Source: Paenibacillus alvei DSM 29
GTDB taxonomy: Bacteria; Bacillota; Bacilli; Paenibacillales; Paenibacillaceae
Length of the DNA stretch: 64,000 bases
Direction of reading: 5' to 3'
Assembly (NCBI RefSeq): GCF_000293805.1
Contig: NZ_AMBZ01000001.1
Location: 1,020,001-1,084,000 of the forward strand
Positions 16,800 to 23,713 of this stretch are shown here, piece after piece. Position 1 is the first letter of the stretch; every line of letters begins with the position of its first letter. The position numbers were made by a program, and so were the translations under genes. The notes under the pieces were generated by a model. The model saw nothing but the letters and a program-made list of their open reading frames with translations, was not told where the DNA came from and made no database searches.

Positions 16800-18087
16800 C
16801 TTCACCCCCTTCCTCAATGTCAGCATCCTTAATCCCTGCCTTCGTGAGCTGGTACTTTTCTAAAATATCAAGCGTTGTGAAATTAAGGCTCATGTAATGC
16901 TTGTCCCCTAATTCACCAATGCTGTCCTCGTCTTCCAGCTCAAGCACTTTATTGATTGAATAAGGACCCATTTGGATCATATTTTTATAGAATTCTGCTC
17001 GACTCTTTGAATCGCCGCGCAATTCGCTTGTAACATTGAATTTCGCGTAATAAGTTCGCCTTTCTGACTCAACGAACAACTTCCAATCTATTTCTTGCTC
17101 CCAGTTCGTAAAGATTGGTTGTAAGGTGCTTTTTACATACTCAAGCGACAAGTTTTCCATATTGCTATATTTCATGTCAGTAAGACCAAGTTTGTAAGGC
17201 GGTATCTTATATATCTTCGATACTTCCGATATACCAAATTTCGCGGTTTCAATAAACTGAGCATCTGCCAACGGCATCCCGATACTTTGATAGTCAAAAC
17301 CAGCATCCAAAATAGCCACGCGGTGTGCATTGGTCAGACCTGAGTTTACCTTCTGCCATTCATCCCGAACTATATCCTTTGCTGACTTGTCTAGCGGAGT
17401 CGGAGTTTTCAGAATTCCGCCTGTTGTTGTCCCGTTGCCGTAGAAACTACCAATAAATTTCTTTTGAGATTGTTGGGCGCCAATTTCCTCGCGAATAACT
17501 TGGATAGGAGTAATCCCCTTAAGCCCAGATTTACTAATGGACTTAAAATGAAGGACATCCCAATGCTTGAGTTTTCGCGTTTCGCCATTCGGCAACGTTG
17601 TAACATACCATACCTCGCCAGTCACATTATCGACATGAACATCCGTTTTAGATGGATCGAGAGGCCATAATGCCTTGGGCTTTCCGTTATGCACACCGCT
17701 TGTATGCCATTCGATGTTGGCATAGCCATTTCCCCAAGCCACCATATGAACCATCATCAATTCTTTGAATGTATATGCCGACATGTAGGGATTAGCTCGA
17801 ACTCCAAGTATTTGCGCTACAGGGTGATTTCGGACTCTTTTTCGGCCTGTTTTCGTCTTCTGGTATACTTGGATCGGCAATTTACCAATGTCTCCACCTA
17901 GGATGCTGGCACAAGTATAAACGTTACTGTTCATGAGAGATGATTCACTAGTTACCCATTCCCCGCTAGTTGTCTCGCTCCCCCGAAACAAATCCAAAAA
18001 CCACGACTTAAGATTCCTCAAATCTGACGTATCGGAACGTTTCAACAAGGAAGGGAGCCATCCCATACGAAACTTTTTTATCCGCAA
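16759..18087 (-). CDS. Portal protein (HK97 type)
   Basis: A 442-residue portal, the dodecameric ring at the DNA-packaging vertex. Visible family features are SNVYTCASILGGDIGKLPIQ near residue 53, a wing region with HWDVLHFKS, and LSLEYVKSTLQPIFTNWEQE near 300. The start is TTG behind GGGAGGGGGTG. The C-terminus is acidic and disordered (DADIEEGGEDAEDDGQG), as in many portals. It lies between large terminase and protease. Confidence 0.92.
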   Translation of the reverse strand: MRIKKFRMGWLPSLLKRSDTSDLRNLKSWFLDLFRGSETTSGEWVTSESSLMNSNVYTCASILGGDIGKLPIQVYQKTKTGRKRVRNHPVAQILGVRANPYMSAYTFKELMMVHMVAWGNGYANIEWHTSGVHNGKPKALWPLDPSKTDVHVDNVTGEVWYVTTLPNGETRKLKHWDVLHFKSISKSGLKGITPIQVIREEIGAQQSQKKFIGSFYGNGTTTGGILKTPTPLDKSAKDIVRDEWQKVNSGLTNAHRVAILDAGFDYQSIGMPLADAQFIETAKFGISEVSKIYKIPPYKLGLTDMKYSNMENLSLEYVKSTLQPIFTNWEQEIDWKLFVESERRTYYAKFNVTSELRGDSKSRAEFYKNMIQMGPYSINKVLELEDEDSIGELGDKHYMSLNFTTLDILEKYQLTKAGIKDADIEEGGEDAEDDGQGTTAAN

Positions 18088-18102
18088 ACTTTCACCCCCT
18101 CC

Positions 18103-19896
18103 CTAGAATGAAAATTCATCATCCTTGATATGCCCATTCAAGTCGATCCGACCATCTCCAACCATTGCGCGCACCATTGCATTGATGATTGCGGCTATCA
18201 GGTCGATACGCTGACTATCATCTTTGTGCTTCTTGCTCAGTTTGATATTGCCGTTACTGTCGATTATTTCAACTGCATTTGATAAGCACCAAGTCAACAA
18301 TGGGCTGCCGTCATGAACAATCAAGCCTTTAAGCACAAGCTCACGGAAAAATTTCGTTGGCTCTGATAACGTTTGAACGCCCTGCCTGATTTCAACCCGT
18401 TCGTAGCCCTCAGCCTCAAGCTGCTGCGTGAAATGAGTTGCGTTATATGGATCGTAGCAAATCTCCTTTACAAACCAATCCTGATCCTGTTCCATCTTCT
18501 CCATGTGTGAGCGAATGAAACTATAGTCCACAACCTCACCGGGCGTAAGTGTACACCAGTCTTCCTTCGCCCATTGACGATATGGCACTCTATCACTATG
18601 TTCATGCTGTTTTGCTCGCTCCTCAGGCATAAACCCATGAGCAGTAACAGCATAACGCCCCTCTGGTAATCGGAACACATAGCCTACAGCGGTTAAATCT
18701 GTTGTTTTAGATAAATCCAAACCGCTCCACGTCTCATAACCACGAACCAATTCAAAAAAGGCATCTCGCGACACTGCGAGCACCTTCCACTTGTCCATAA
18801 TTCCAGACATATATTTATTCTCAGAATCTGACTGCCAAAGATTCACGCGCTTGGTCAAAAACTCACGTATTTTAGCAGAATCACCGGAGTTAAAAGCCGC
18901 ATCATGTTCAGTTCTAATCTGCTTCCGCAGAACTCGGGAATATTCGTTGTCTTCCTGCAATATCGGATTGGCTTTCACCCACTTTTCCTCATCATGTGGA
19001 TCATCGCCTTTGTCCAATGTCCGAATCATAACAAAAGTTGTTTCAATCATAGGAATTGTTCCACGCAGCATCTTCTCCAATGAATCGCGTTCTGTTTTGC
19101 AAGGATTATTTTCAGCGTTTTTTCCCGCTGTAGTGATGATAATCATGAGTGATTGGAGCCGCTTCCCGAATCCAGAAAACAACACATCTACAATTTCACT
19201 AGTTGGGTGAGCATGATATTCGTCGATAATAACAATGCATGGTGCGCCAGAATCCTTGTTTTTGGTGTCCTTCGATAGTGGACGCAACCAGCCGCCCCGA
19301 GTCGCATGTTCAATATACGTTCGTTTAATTCGCAAGCGCTTAGCTATATCAGGGCTACCTTCACCCATCTTCTGTGCATCGCCCCAAACCCGCTTAGCTT
19401 GTTGCTTATCAACCGCTGCGCATTCCACTTCTGGCATATCCTCATATCTTTTAAAAGACGGATCACCGGGTGGATAGACACAATCACTGCACATTCCGTA
19501 CAAAGCTACGCCCGACATTTCAGTAGATTTTACGTTCCCTCTGGCACGCTCGTTATAAGCGAGAGAAAAACGGCGTTGACCAGTATCTTTATGAACCCAG
19601 CCAAATAGACATCCTAGATCAAACTTTTGGAATGGAAGAAGTTCTATCAGTTGCCCGGAAAATGGCCCCCTAACATGACGGCAGCAGCGTTCGAACCATT
19701 CAAAGATTCGATCCGCTCTACTCTCGTCGAAAACATAAGGGAACTCCGGCGTTGCTTGACGCTGCAAATCATCCAAATGTCGCTGACAGGAAAGGCGTTC
19801 TAATTCGCAGCTCATTCGAATCCCTAGAACTATTTCGACTGCGTAGCGGTTGGTTGGATGCACGTCCTCCCAATCAATCGAAGAGGTCTGCATTTC
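18103..19896 (-). CDS. Terminase large subunit
   Basis: About 597 residues, the packaging ATPase and nuclease. The P-loop area reads ARGNVKSTEMSG, so the usual glycine of RGNGKS is valine. Walker B is CIVIIDEYHAHP, and the RNase H-like nuclease begins at ETWSGLDLSKTTDLTAVGYV with its metal-binding Asp. An ATG overlapping the small-subunit stop by 23 bases is preferred to one 63 bases further upstream. It pairs with the P27-like small subunit, and an HNH gene lies upstream as in many cos phages. Confidence 0.92.
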   Translation of the reverse strand, partial: EMQTSSIDWEDVHPTNRYAVEIVLGIRMSCELERLSCQRHLDDLQRQATPEFPYVFDESRADRIFEWFERCCRHVRGPFSGQLIELLPFQKFDLGCLFGWVHKDTGQRRFSLAYNERARGNVKSTEMSGVALYGMCSDCVYPPGDPSFKRYEDMPEVECAAVDKQQAKRVWGDAQKMGEGSPDIAKRLRIKRTYIEHATRGGWLRPLSKDTKNKDSGAPCIVIIDEYHAHPTSEIVDVLFSGFGKRLQSLMIIITTAGKNAENNPCKTERDSLEKMLRGTIPMIETTFVMIRTLDKGDDPHDEEKWVKANPILQEDNEYSRVLRKQIRTEHDAAFNSGDSAKIREFLTKRVNLWQSDSENKYMSGIMDKWKVLAVSRDAFFELVRGYETWSGLDLSKTTDLTAVGYVFRLPEGRYAVTAHGFMPEERAKQHEHSDRVPYRQWAKEDWCTLTPGEVVDYSFIRSHMEKMEQDQDWFVKEICYDPYNATHFTQQLEAEGYERVEIRQGVQTLSEPTKFFRELVLKGLIVHDGSPLLTWCLSNAVEIIDSNGNIKLSKKHKDDSQRIDLIAAIINAMVRAMVGDGRIDLNGHIKDDEFSF

Positions 19897-20359
19897 CATC
19901 CGCCTCACTGTCCGCCTCACGTTTTGCCAGTCGAGCGCGTGATTCTGCATTAAGTCCAAGCTTATTCGAATACTGCAACGCTATATTCGCGTAACGTTGA
20001 GACATTTGGACGTATGCATTAGGTACTTTTACGCCTGATCTATTGATTTCCGTATACCCATATTGATCAATGAGGCGATTGGCTTCTTGCACCTTTGAAA
20101 CTGCGTCACAATAAATGCCTAGCACATCCTCATCCACTTTATCAAGCACACTGAACTCTTCCATGTCTTTGACTGTCTTGCGCCATATCTTTCTTGCTGA
20201 ATCATCCAGCCAATCAGGTATGCGCAATTTGAGTTTTTTCTTACGCGTGAATTTTTTAGCGGCTTCTTCCCAGGACTCGACTTCCTTTTTCGTCCAGTTC
20301 TTACCGCCGCCTTTTTTTCCCACTCTCATGTGGTTGAAATTAATAACAGGATTGCCCAA
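19874..20359 (-). CDS. Terminase small subunit (P27 family)
   Basis: A 161-residue protein that recognises the packaging site and feeds DNA to the large subunit. The basic N-terminus is followed by IPDWLDDSARKIWRKTVKDM, LDKVDEDVLGIYCDAVSKVQ and NAYVQMSQRYANIALQYSNK, the helical signature of the P27 family. The start is TTG behind GGAGGTG. The 111 bases upstream up to the next gene have no open frame and may include the packaging site, though none could be identified. Confidence 0.88.
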   Translation of the reverse strand: MGNPVINFNHMRVGKKGGGKNWTKKEVESWEEAAKKFTRKKKLKLRIPDWLDDSARKIWRKTVKDMEEFSVLDKVDEDVLGIYCDAVSKVQEANRLIDQYGYTEINRSGVKVPNAYVQMSQRYANIALQYSNKLGLNAESRARLAKREADSEADGNADLFD

Positions 20360-20470
20360 CTTAACACCTCCACTCTCCCAATTTCTTCACGGGGACTTTT
20401 TTTCACGAGCGAGGGGCACGCGGTCTACGCTGAGACACCTCCACTTTTTCGACCCCTGGGGGGCTGCTGC

Positions 20471-20695
20471 CTAACCCTCGACCGAAACTTTTTTGTTTCC
20501 GGTTAATGACTTGAGAACGCCCATAAGCTCACTTGTGAGCGCTTGAACCGAATCGTTTGAAACCTTAACTTGAGGCGTATTAACTACGGTCGTTTTGCGC
20601 CCTGCATCTGCATCTAGCAAGTCACTCAACCGTTGGAACTCCACAAGCTCATTCGGCGTACCTTCCAGCACAATAGATCCAATGTGTATCTTCAT
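20471..20695 (-). CDS. Small phage protein of unknown function
   Basis: A 74-residue protein starting MKIHIGSIVLEGTPNEL; this ATG has GGAGG eight bases upstream and is preferred to one eight codons earlier. It reads as a short beta-hairpin and helix (LVEFQRLSDLLDAD) followed by a low-complexity linker and a helical end. No family could be assigned. It belongs to the transcript that carries HNH and terminase genes. Confidence 0.65.
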   Translation of the reverse strand: MKIHIGSIVLEGTPNELVEFQRLSDLLDADAGRKTTVVNTPQVKVSNDSVQALTSELMGVLKSLTGNKKVSVEG

Positions 20696-20732
20696 TCCGT
20701 CTTCCTCCATTCCATTCAATGCGCGAGATTCT

Positions 20733-20900
20733 TCACTGACTGATATCTATTAGACATAGATCCTCTTCAATGGAATTGCATACTACGTCAATTTTATCGA
20801 GGAGCCTAGCCCTCCCCATACCATTTAAGAAATCTGCATTAACAAGCTTGACTAACTGTTCCAAGTAATGCAGTTTAGCCCCTAACTTAAATTCATCCAT
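20733..20900 (-). CDS. Small phage protein (55 residues)
   Basis: A short gene in the gap between the HNH nuclease and the small protein above. It has GGAGGG eight bases ahead of its ATG, and its start overlaps the HNH stop. The product, MDEFKLGAKLHYLEQLVKLV and onward to CLIDISQ, is predicted mostly helical and leucine-rich. No family could be named. Its RBS and overlap make it a likely real gene. Confidence 0.6.
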   Translation of the reverse strand: MDEFKLGAKLHYLEQLVKLVNADFLNGMGRARLLDKIDVVCNSIEEDLCLIDISQ

Positions 20901-21258
20901 TACCAAACCCTCCGTCCTCTCTGGCTGTCTTCTTGTCGTGACAGCGCTTGTTCATTGGCTGGTGGTTCTTTGGGTTCCAGAACAATTTGTAATCTCCCTT
21001 GTGAGGCTGGATATGGTCTACTACATCGGCGGGCAAGGGAACCACTTTCCTTCTGCATTCATCACATACACATAACGGATGGCGTGCAAGGTAATCTTCC
21101 CTATACTTTCGCCATCGGCGGCCATACCCACGCTTGGATGATGATTCGCGAACGCAGTCATACTTCCTTGCTGACTTGGCATGTTCGGAACAAAATCCCT
21201 CTCTCGTAAGTTCACCGCACCCCGGTTTTTTGCATGGTTTTTTGGGTGACAATCCCAC
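20893..21258 (-). CDS. HNH endonuclease
   Basis: A protein of about 121 residues with two zinc-binding CxxC-type pairs (KKPGCGELTREGFCSEH and CVCDEC) and an HNH core (DVVDHIQPHKGDYKLFWNP, then NHQPMNKRCHDKKTARED). Such nucleases lie beside terminase genes in many HK97-like cos phages and work with the terminase in cleaving the packaging site; that role is inferred from position. GTG is chosen as start because AGAGGTG lies seven bases upstream. It is the first gene after the putative late promoter. Confidence 0.85.
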   Translation of the reverse strand: MGLSPKKPCKKPGCGELTREGFCSEHAKSARKYDCVRESSSKRGYGRRWRKYREDYLARHPLCVCDECRRKVVPLPADVVDHIQPHKGDYKLFWNPKNHQPMNKRCHDKKTAREDGGFGNG

Positions 21259-21349
21259 CAAAATGCACCTCTTAATTGTGAACATTTTCCCCTGTTTGAA
21301 TTACACATACTGTGGGTTTTGTTAAACTCAATAGATAACAGAAAAGTCA

Positions 21350-21392
21350 AGCGTATCACGGTTTTATTACTATTCAGTTAAACGAGTTTAAC
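21350..21392 (-). promoter_or_regulatory. Putative late promoter with palindromic box
   Basis: The 16-bp palindrome GTTAAACGAGTTTAAC (21377-21392) is followed on minus, exactly 22 bases after GTTTAA, by TACGCT (21350-21355) as a -10-like element. The resident tail operon has nearly the same box 22 bases from TATACT (36418-36460). There is no good -35, as expected for an activator-dependent promoter. It precedes HNH, terminase and all structural genes. Likely target of Xpf; not proven. Confidence 0.5.
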
Positions 21393-21415
21393 CTATTCCA
21401 TATATGAGGAACTGA

Positions 21416-21964
21416 TCACCTTCTGTGCCGTTTAAGAGCCATGTCCATCGTGTCCTGTGTCATCCCGATATAACGAAGTGTTTCCTGTGTAGAGGAATGA
21501 TTAAAATAGTTCATCAACAGAGCGATGTCCTTCTTCGTCGTGACATTGTAGAAGATATATCCGAATGTTTTTCTAAGCGTGTGACATCCGATCTCCGACA
21601 AACCAAACTCGTCGCCAACAGCACGGATGATCTTGTACGCCATTTCGCGCGTGATTGGCCTGTTAAGCCCTTCGCGACTACGTATTAGAAACTCGTTCGG
21701 CGGCTTGCCTTCTATATATGGGGCGAGCTTTTGTTTCAACTCTGTAGTAATAAGTATCCTTTTCTGCTTTCCTGTCTTCTTTTCTCGAATAGAAATGTGT
21801 GAGCCTGTAACGTCCCTGACTCGCAAACGCAATATATCACTAATCCGAAGCCCGGTGTCGATACCTATAAGGAACATAATGAAGTTTCGATAGTTCGTGC
21901 TCTCCAAGTAATCAAGGATGTCCTGTAATAGTTCATGGTCGCGAATCGGTTGTACTGTGTTCAT
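21416..21964 (-). CDS. Second tyrosine recombinase, in the packaging region
   Basis: A 182-residue protein of the catalytic-domain-only XerD-like type. Active-site motifs are IDTGLRISDILRL (Arg), KKTGKQKRI (Lys), CHTLRKTFGY (His-x-x-Arg), NHSSTQETLRYIGM (His and Tyr). The ATG overlapping the upstream small gene's stop as ATGA fixes the start. It lacks the SAM-like and arm-binding domains of the integrase at the right end, so it is probably not the integration enzyme. Such recombinases often lie next to terminase genes in Firmicute phages; their function is unclear. Confidence 0.85.
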   Translation of the reverse strand: MNTVQPIRDHELLQDILDYLESTNYRNFIMFLIGIDTGLRISDILRLRVRDVTGSHISIREKKTGKQKRILITTELKQKLAPYIEGKPPNEFLIRSREGLNRPITREMAYKIIRAVGDEFGLSEIGCHTLRKTFGYIFYNVTTKKDIALLMNYFNHSSTQETLRYIGMTQDTMDMALKRHRR

Positions 21965-22122
21965 TTGCGAACACCGTCCTTGCGCGGACATGGGATTGGT
22001 CTTAGACAAAATTGTGCGACGCCATCCCATCTACCCCATTCACAACCTTTGCAGCCTTCGGGCTGTTCTCTCTTGTCTTGCTTTTCTGCAAATAGCAATA
22101 TGGTGTTACGTTTTCTTGCCAT
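21961..22122 (-). CDS. Small Cys-rich phage protein
   Basis: A 53-residue protein with CKGCEWGRWDGVAQFCLRPIP followed by CPRKD: four cysteines in C-x2-C ... C ... C spacing suggest a single zinc knuckle. The basic N-terminus is MARKRNTILLFAEKQDK. Its stop overlaps the recombinase start as ATGA, and GGGGTGAACG lies upstream of the ATG. Function unknown; a small DNA- or RNA-binding regulator is possible. Confidence 0.6.
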   Translation of the reverse strand: MARKRNTILLFAEKQDKREQPEGCKGCEWGRWDGVAQFCLRPIPCPRKDGVRK

Positions 22123-22223
22123 GCCTACGTTCACCCCGATTCCTCGGGATGTCCCGATTACGGAAAGCGGTGACTTTCACCAACCACGCCAATAGATTCA
22201 ATGGTTTCACACCCTTTCTGTAC

Positions 22224-22253
22224 AAAAATAAAAAGCCGCTCGTATTAAGCGAC
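22224..22253 (-). terminator. Minus-strand terminator left of hicAB
   Basis: On minus, AGTCGCT and AGCGGCT form a 7-bp stem (one wobble) followed by TTTTTATTTTT. A near-copy lies on the other side of hicAB at 23122-23153, so the toxin-antitoxin cassette is bracketed by two like terminators. Confidence 0.65.
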
Positions 22254-22376
22254 TAATAGAGGAGCCGCCCCCGAAGAGACGGCTTATAAAAAGGTTATGT
22301 TGTTAATGATTTTAGGCTTTCACATATAGGTGGCAACCGTACGACAAAAAAGGCATATATTCGCCCGCGCCACATA

Positions 22377-22431
22377 TACACGTGTAAAAACATGTGTTAT
22401 TTCTATTTACACGTGTTATTACATGTGTTAT
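22377..22431 (+). repeat. Two 24-bp direct repeats, putative HicAB operator
   Basis: Copies at 22377-22400 and 22408-22431 differ at only three positions and are 31 bases apart start to start, about three helical turns. Each contains two palindrome-like parts, ACACGTGT and ACATGTGT. The second copy covers the -35 and reaches the -10 of the hicAB promoter, so binding there would repress transcription. HicB-type antitoxins repress their own operons; here the C-terminal helix bundle of HicB is the likely reader. Confidence 0.65.
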
Positions 22432-22434
22432 AAT
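22406..22434 (+). promoter_or_regulatory. hicAB promoter
   Basis: TTTACA and a perfect TATAAT are separated by 17 bases, 21 bases upstream of the hicA ATG, with AGAAAGGAGG between. It overlaps the second operator repeat. It faces plus, against the surrounding prophage transcripts. Confidence 0.8.
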
Positions 22435-22455
22435 GAATATAGAAAGGAGGTCAAC

Positions 22456-22659
22456 ATGGTCAACCTAGATAAAGCATACTCATCACGTGAAATCATCAAA
22501 ATCCTAAAAGCTGATGGTTGGGTACATAAAAATACAGAAGGTGACCACTATCACTTCAAGCATCCAACCAAAAAGGGTAAGGTTTCCGTCCCTCACCCGA
22601 AGAAAGACATTAGACGGAAAACAAGAGAAAGCATCTTCAAACAGGCGGGGCTAATATAG
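22456..22659 (+). CDS. hicA: HicA toxin, mRNA interferase
   Basis: A 67-residue toxin of the double-stranded-RNA-binding fold. The family motif is clear: SREIIKILKADGWVHKNTEG, the catalytic His in GDHYHFKHPTKKGKVSVPHP, and the helix KDIRRKTRESIFKQAGL. HicA cleaves mRNA when not bound by HicB. The ATG after GGAGG is the start; upstream in-frame codons cover the promoter. hicB follows after 26 bases. It is probably a prophage-borne addiction or defence module. Confidence 0.92.
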   Translation: MVNLDKAYSSREIIKILKADGWVHKNTEGDHYHFKHPTKKGKVSVPHPKKDIRRKTRESIFKQAGLI

Positions 22660-22685
22660 CCCGCCTTCCAAGGAGGTTAATATAT

Positions 22686-23102
22686 ATGAGTAAGTACATT
22701 TACCCTGCTGTATTCAGCCCTGGCGAACCGGAAGAAGGCGGTTATACTGTCACATTCCCTGATCTTCCTGGATGCATCACAGAAGGCGACACAATCGAAG
22801 AAGCTCTCCACATGGCTAAAGATGCCCTTGGTGGTCACCTGTACCTTATGGAAGAGGATAAAGACAACATACCGCAATCATCGAAGCCGGACTCTGTTCA
22901 ACTGGAAGCTGGTGAATTTGTGTCTCTAATCCAAGTGAATACCGACTTTGTTCGCGAACGCATCCGTAATAAGGCTATAAACAAGACCGTCACCCTTCCT
23001 AAGTGGTTAAATGATGAAGCTTCGCAGGAAGGTATCAATTTTTCTCAGACGCTGCAGGATGCTTTGAAAGAAAAACTCGGCATTAAAGACTTCTCTTCAT
23101 GA
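22686..23102 (+). CDS. hicB: HicB antitoxin
   Basis: A 138-residue antitoxin. Residues 4-60 form the partial RNase H-like HicB fold (YIYPAVFSPGEPEEGGYTVT, FPDLPGCITEGDTIEEAL), which blocks HicA. The C-terminus (VTLPKWLNDEASQEGINFSQ then LQDALKEKL) is a ribbon-helix-helix-like DNA-binding part, suitable for reading the direct repeats upstream. AAGGAGG precedes the ATG. A terminator overlaps its last codons, so hicAB is a self-contained unit. Confidence 0.92.
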   Translation: MSKYIYPAVFSPGEPEEGGYTVTFPDLPGCITEGDTIEEALHMAKDALGGHLYLMEEDKDNIPQSSKPDSVQLEAGEFVSLIQVNTDFVRERIRNKAINKTVTLPKWLNDEASQEGINFSQTLQDALKEKLGIKDFSS

Positions 23103-23114
23103 GGAGTCTTTTTT
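23087..23114 (+). terminator. hicAB terminator
   Basis: The stem AGACTTCT/AGGAGTCT (one wobble, 7-base loop) is followed by TTTTTT. It begins within the last codons of hicB and ends the plus-strand cassette. Confidence 0.8.
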
Positions 23115-23121
23115 GCAACCG

Positions 23122-23153
23122 AAAGAAAAAAGCCGCTGATTAATTCAGCGACT
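23122..23153 (-). terminator. Minus-strand terminator after xpf
   Basis: On minus, GTCGCTGA and TCAGCGGC form a stem followed by TTTTTTCTTT, directly below the late-regulator gene. It would end the early/replication transcript before hicAB. The left bracket at 22224-22253 has the same arms (AGTCGCT / AGCGGCT). Confidence 0.8.
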
Positions 23154-23163
23154 TACTACCTCA

Positions 23164-23643
23164 TTATCCCGTTAGGAAGAAGCTGTTTTGCTTCTTCCTA
23201 GTTATTTTTTCTTCTGCTCGTTCTAAGCATGTTTGAACCGAACTCTTCGTCAAATCCATTTCGAGAGCAATTTGTCTAAGGGAAAACCCTAGCCCGCGAT
23301 GAAGGGTGAATACTTGCCGTTCTTGTTCGGTCAGTTCAGACATTGCGTCCTCGATCTGAAAGCGTTGATAGTCTGAAAGTGTTGTATAACTCCCACACGA
23401 TCCGGGTGAAGCGAACGATTGCATGTAAAGTGGATTTATTGGGATTGTCCTTTGTGCAACTGATCTCCGATGAATACCCCTTCTATTTTCGGGGTGAAAC
23501 CCCTTTGTAATCCAATCCAACGAAAATTGCGTACTGGATATCATTTCGCCAATCATTTTTTTCTCGACTTCGTCATGCGCTGACTCTTTCGCCAGCATTA
23601 ACTTTTTGATCGTCTTCTTGTACTTGGGAATCAAGTCTTCCAT
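23164..23643 (-). CDS. xpf: Xpf-like late transcription regulator (sigma-like)
   Basis: A protein of about 159 residues resembling the PBSX positive control factor Xpf. The N-terminal half has MEDLIPKYKKTIKKLMLAKE and NRRGIHRRSVAQRTIPINPL, as in Xpf; the C-terminal half (about 100-155) is a sigma-70 region-4-like helix-turn-helix with MSELTEQERQVFTLHRGLGF and SLRQIALEMDLTKSSVQTCL. Xpf activates PBSX late genes. The ATG at MEDL has GGGGAGG upstream. Last gene of the early operon; its likely target is the late promoter at 21350-21392. Confidence 0.85.
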   Translation of the reverse strand: MEDLIPKYKKTIKKLMLAKESAHDEVEKKMIGEMISSTQFSLDWITKGFHPENRRGIHRRSVAQRTIPINPLYMQSFASPGSCGSYTTLSDYQRFQIEDAMSELTEQERQVFTLHRGLGFSLRQIALEMDLTKSSVQTCLERAEEKITRKKQNSFFLTG

Positions 23644-23713
23644 ACTCTTCGTCCTCCCCACCTTCGATAATGAGAACGCCGTCCTTAATCACCATTTCGA
23701 TTTGCTCTTCCAT
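23573..23713 (-). CDS. Small acidic ORF overlapping xpf start
   Basis: A 46-codon frame (MEEQIEMVIKDGVLIIEGGE and onward) with GGGAGG ahead of its ATG. The ATG overlaps the clamp stop as TGATG, and the last 70 bases overlap the start of xpf in another frame. The product is acidic and short. Strong translation signals argue that it is made, possibly as a coupling peptide for xpf. Function unknown. Confidence 0.45.
   Translation of the reverse strand: MEEQIEMVIKDGVLIIEGGEDEEYGRLDSQVQEDDQKVNAGERVSA

Noticed and set aside
20360-20470. Possible cos packaging site between small terminase and the upstream gene
   Set aside because: The gap is GC-rich and in the right place, but no overhang-like repeat or known cos motif can be identified from one sequence, and the real site may lie elsewhere.
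22122-22210. GTG-started frame of about 35 codons upstream of the Cys-rich small gene on minus
   Set aside because: The only Shine-Dalgarno-like run touches the start codon, and the product is basic and featureless.
22377-22431. CRISPR-like array
   Set aside because: There are only two repeat copies with a 7-base spacer that overlap a promoter; no cas genes are in the window.
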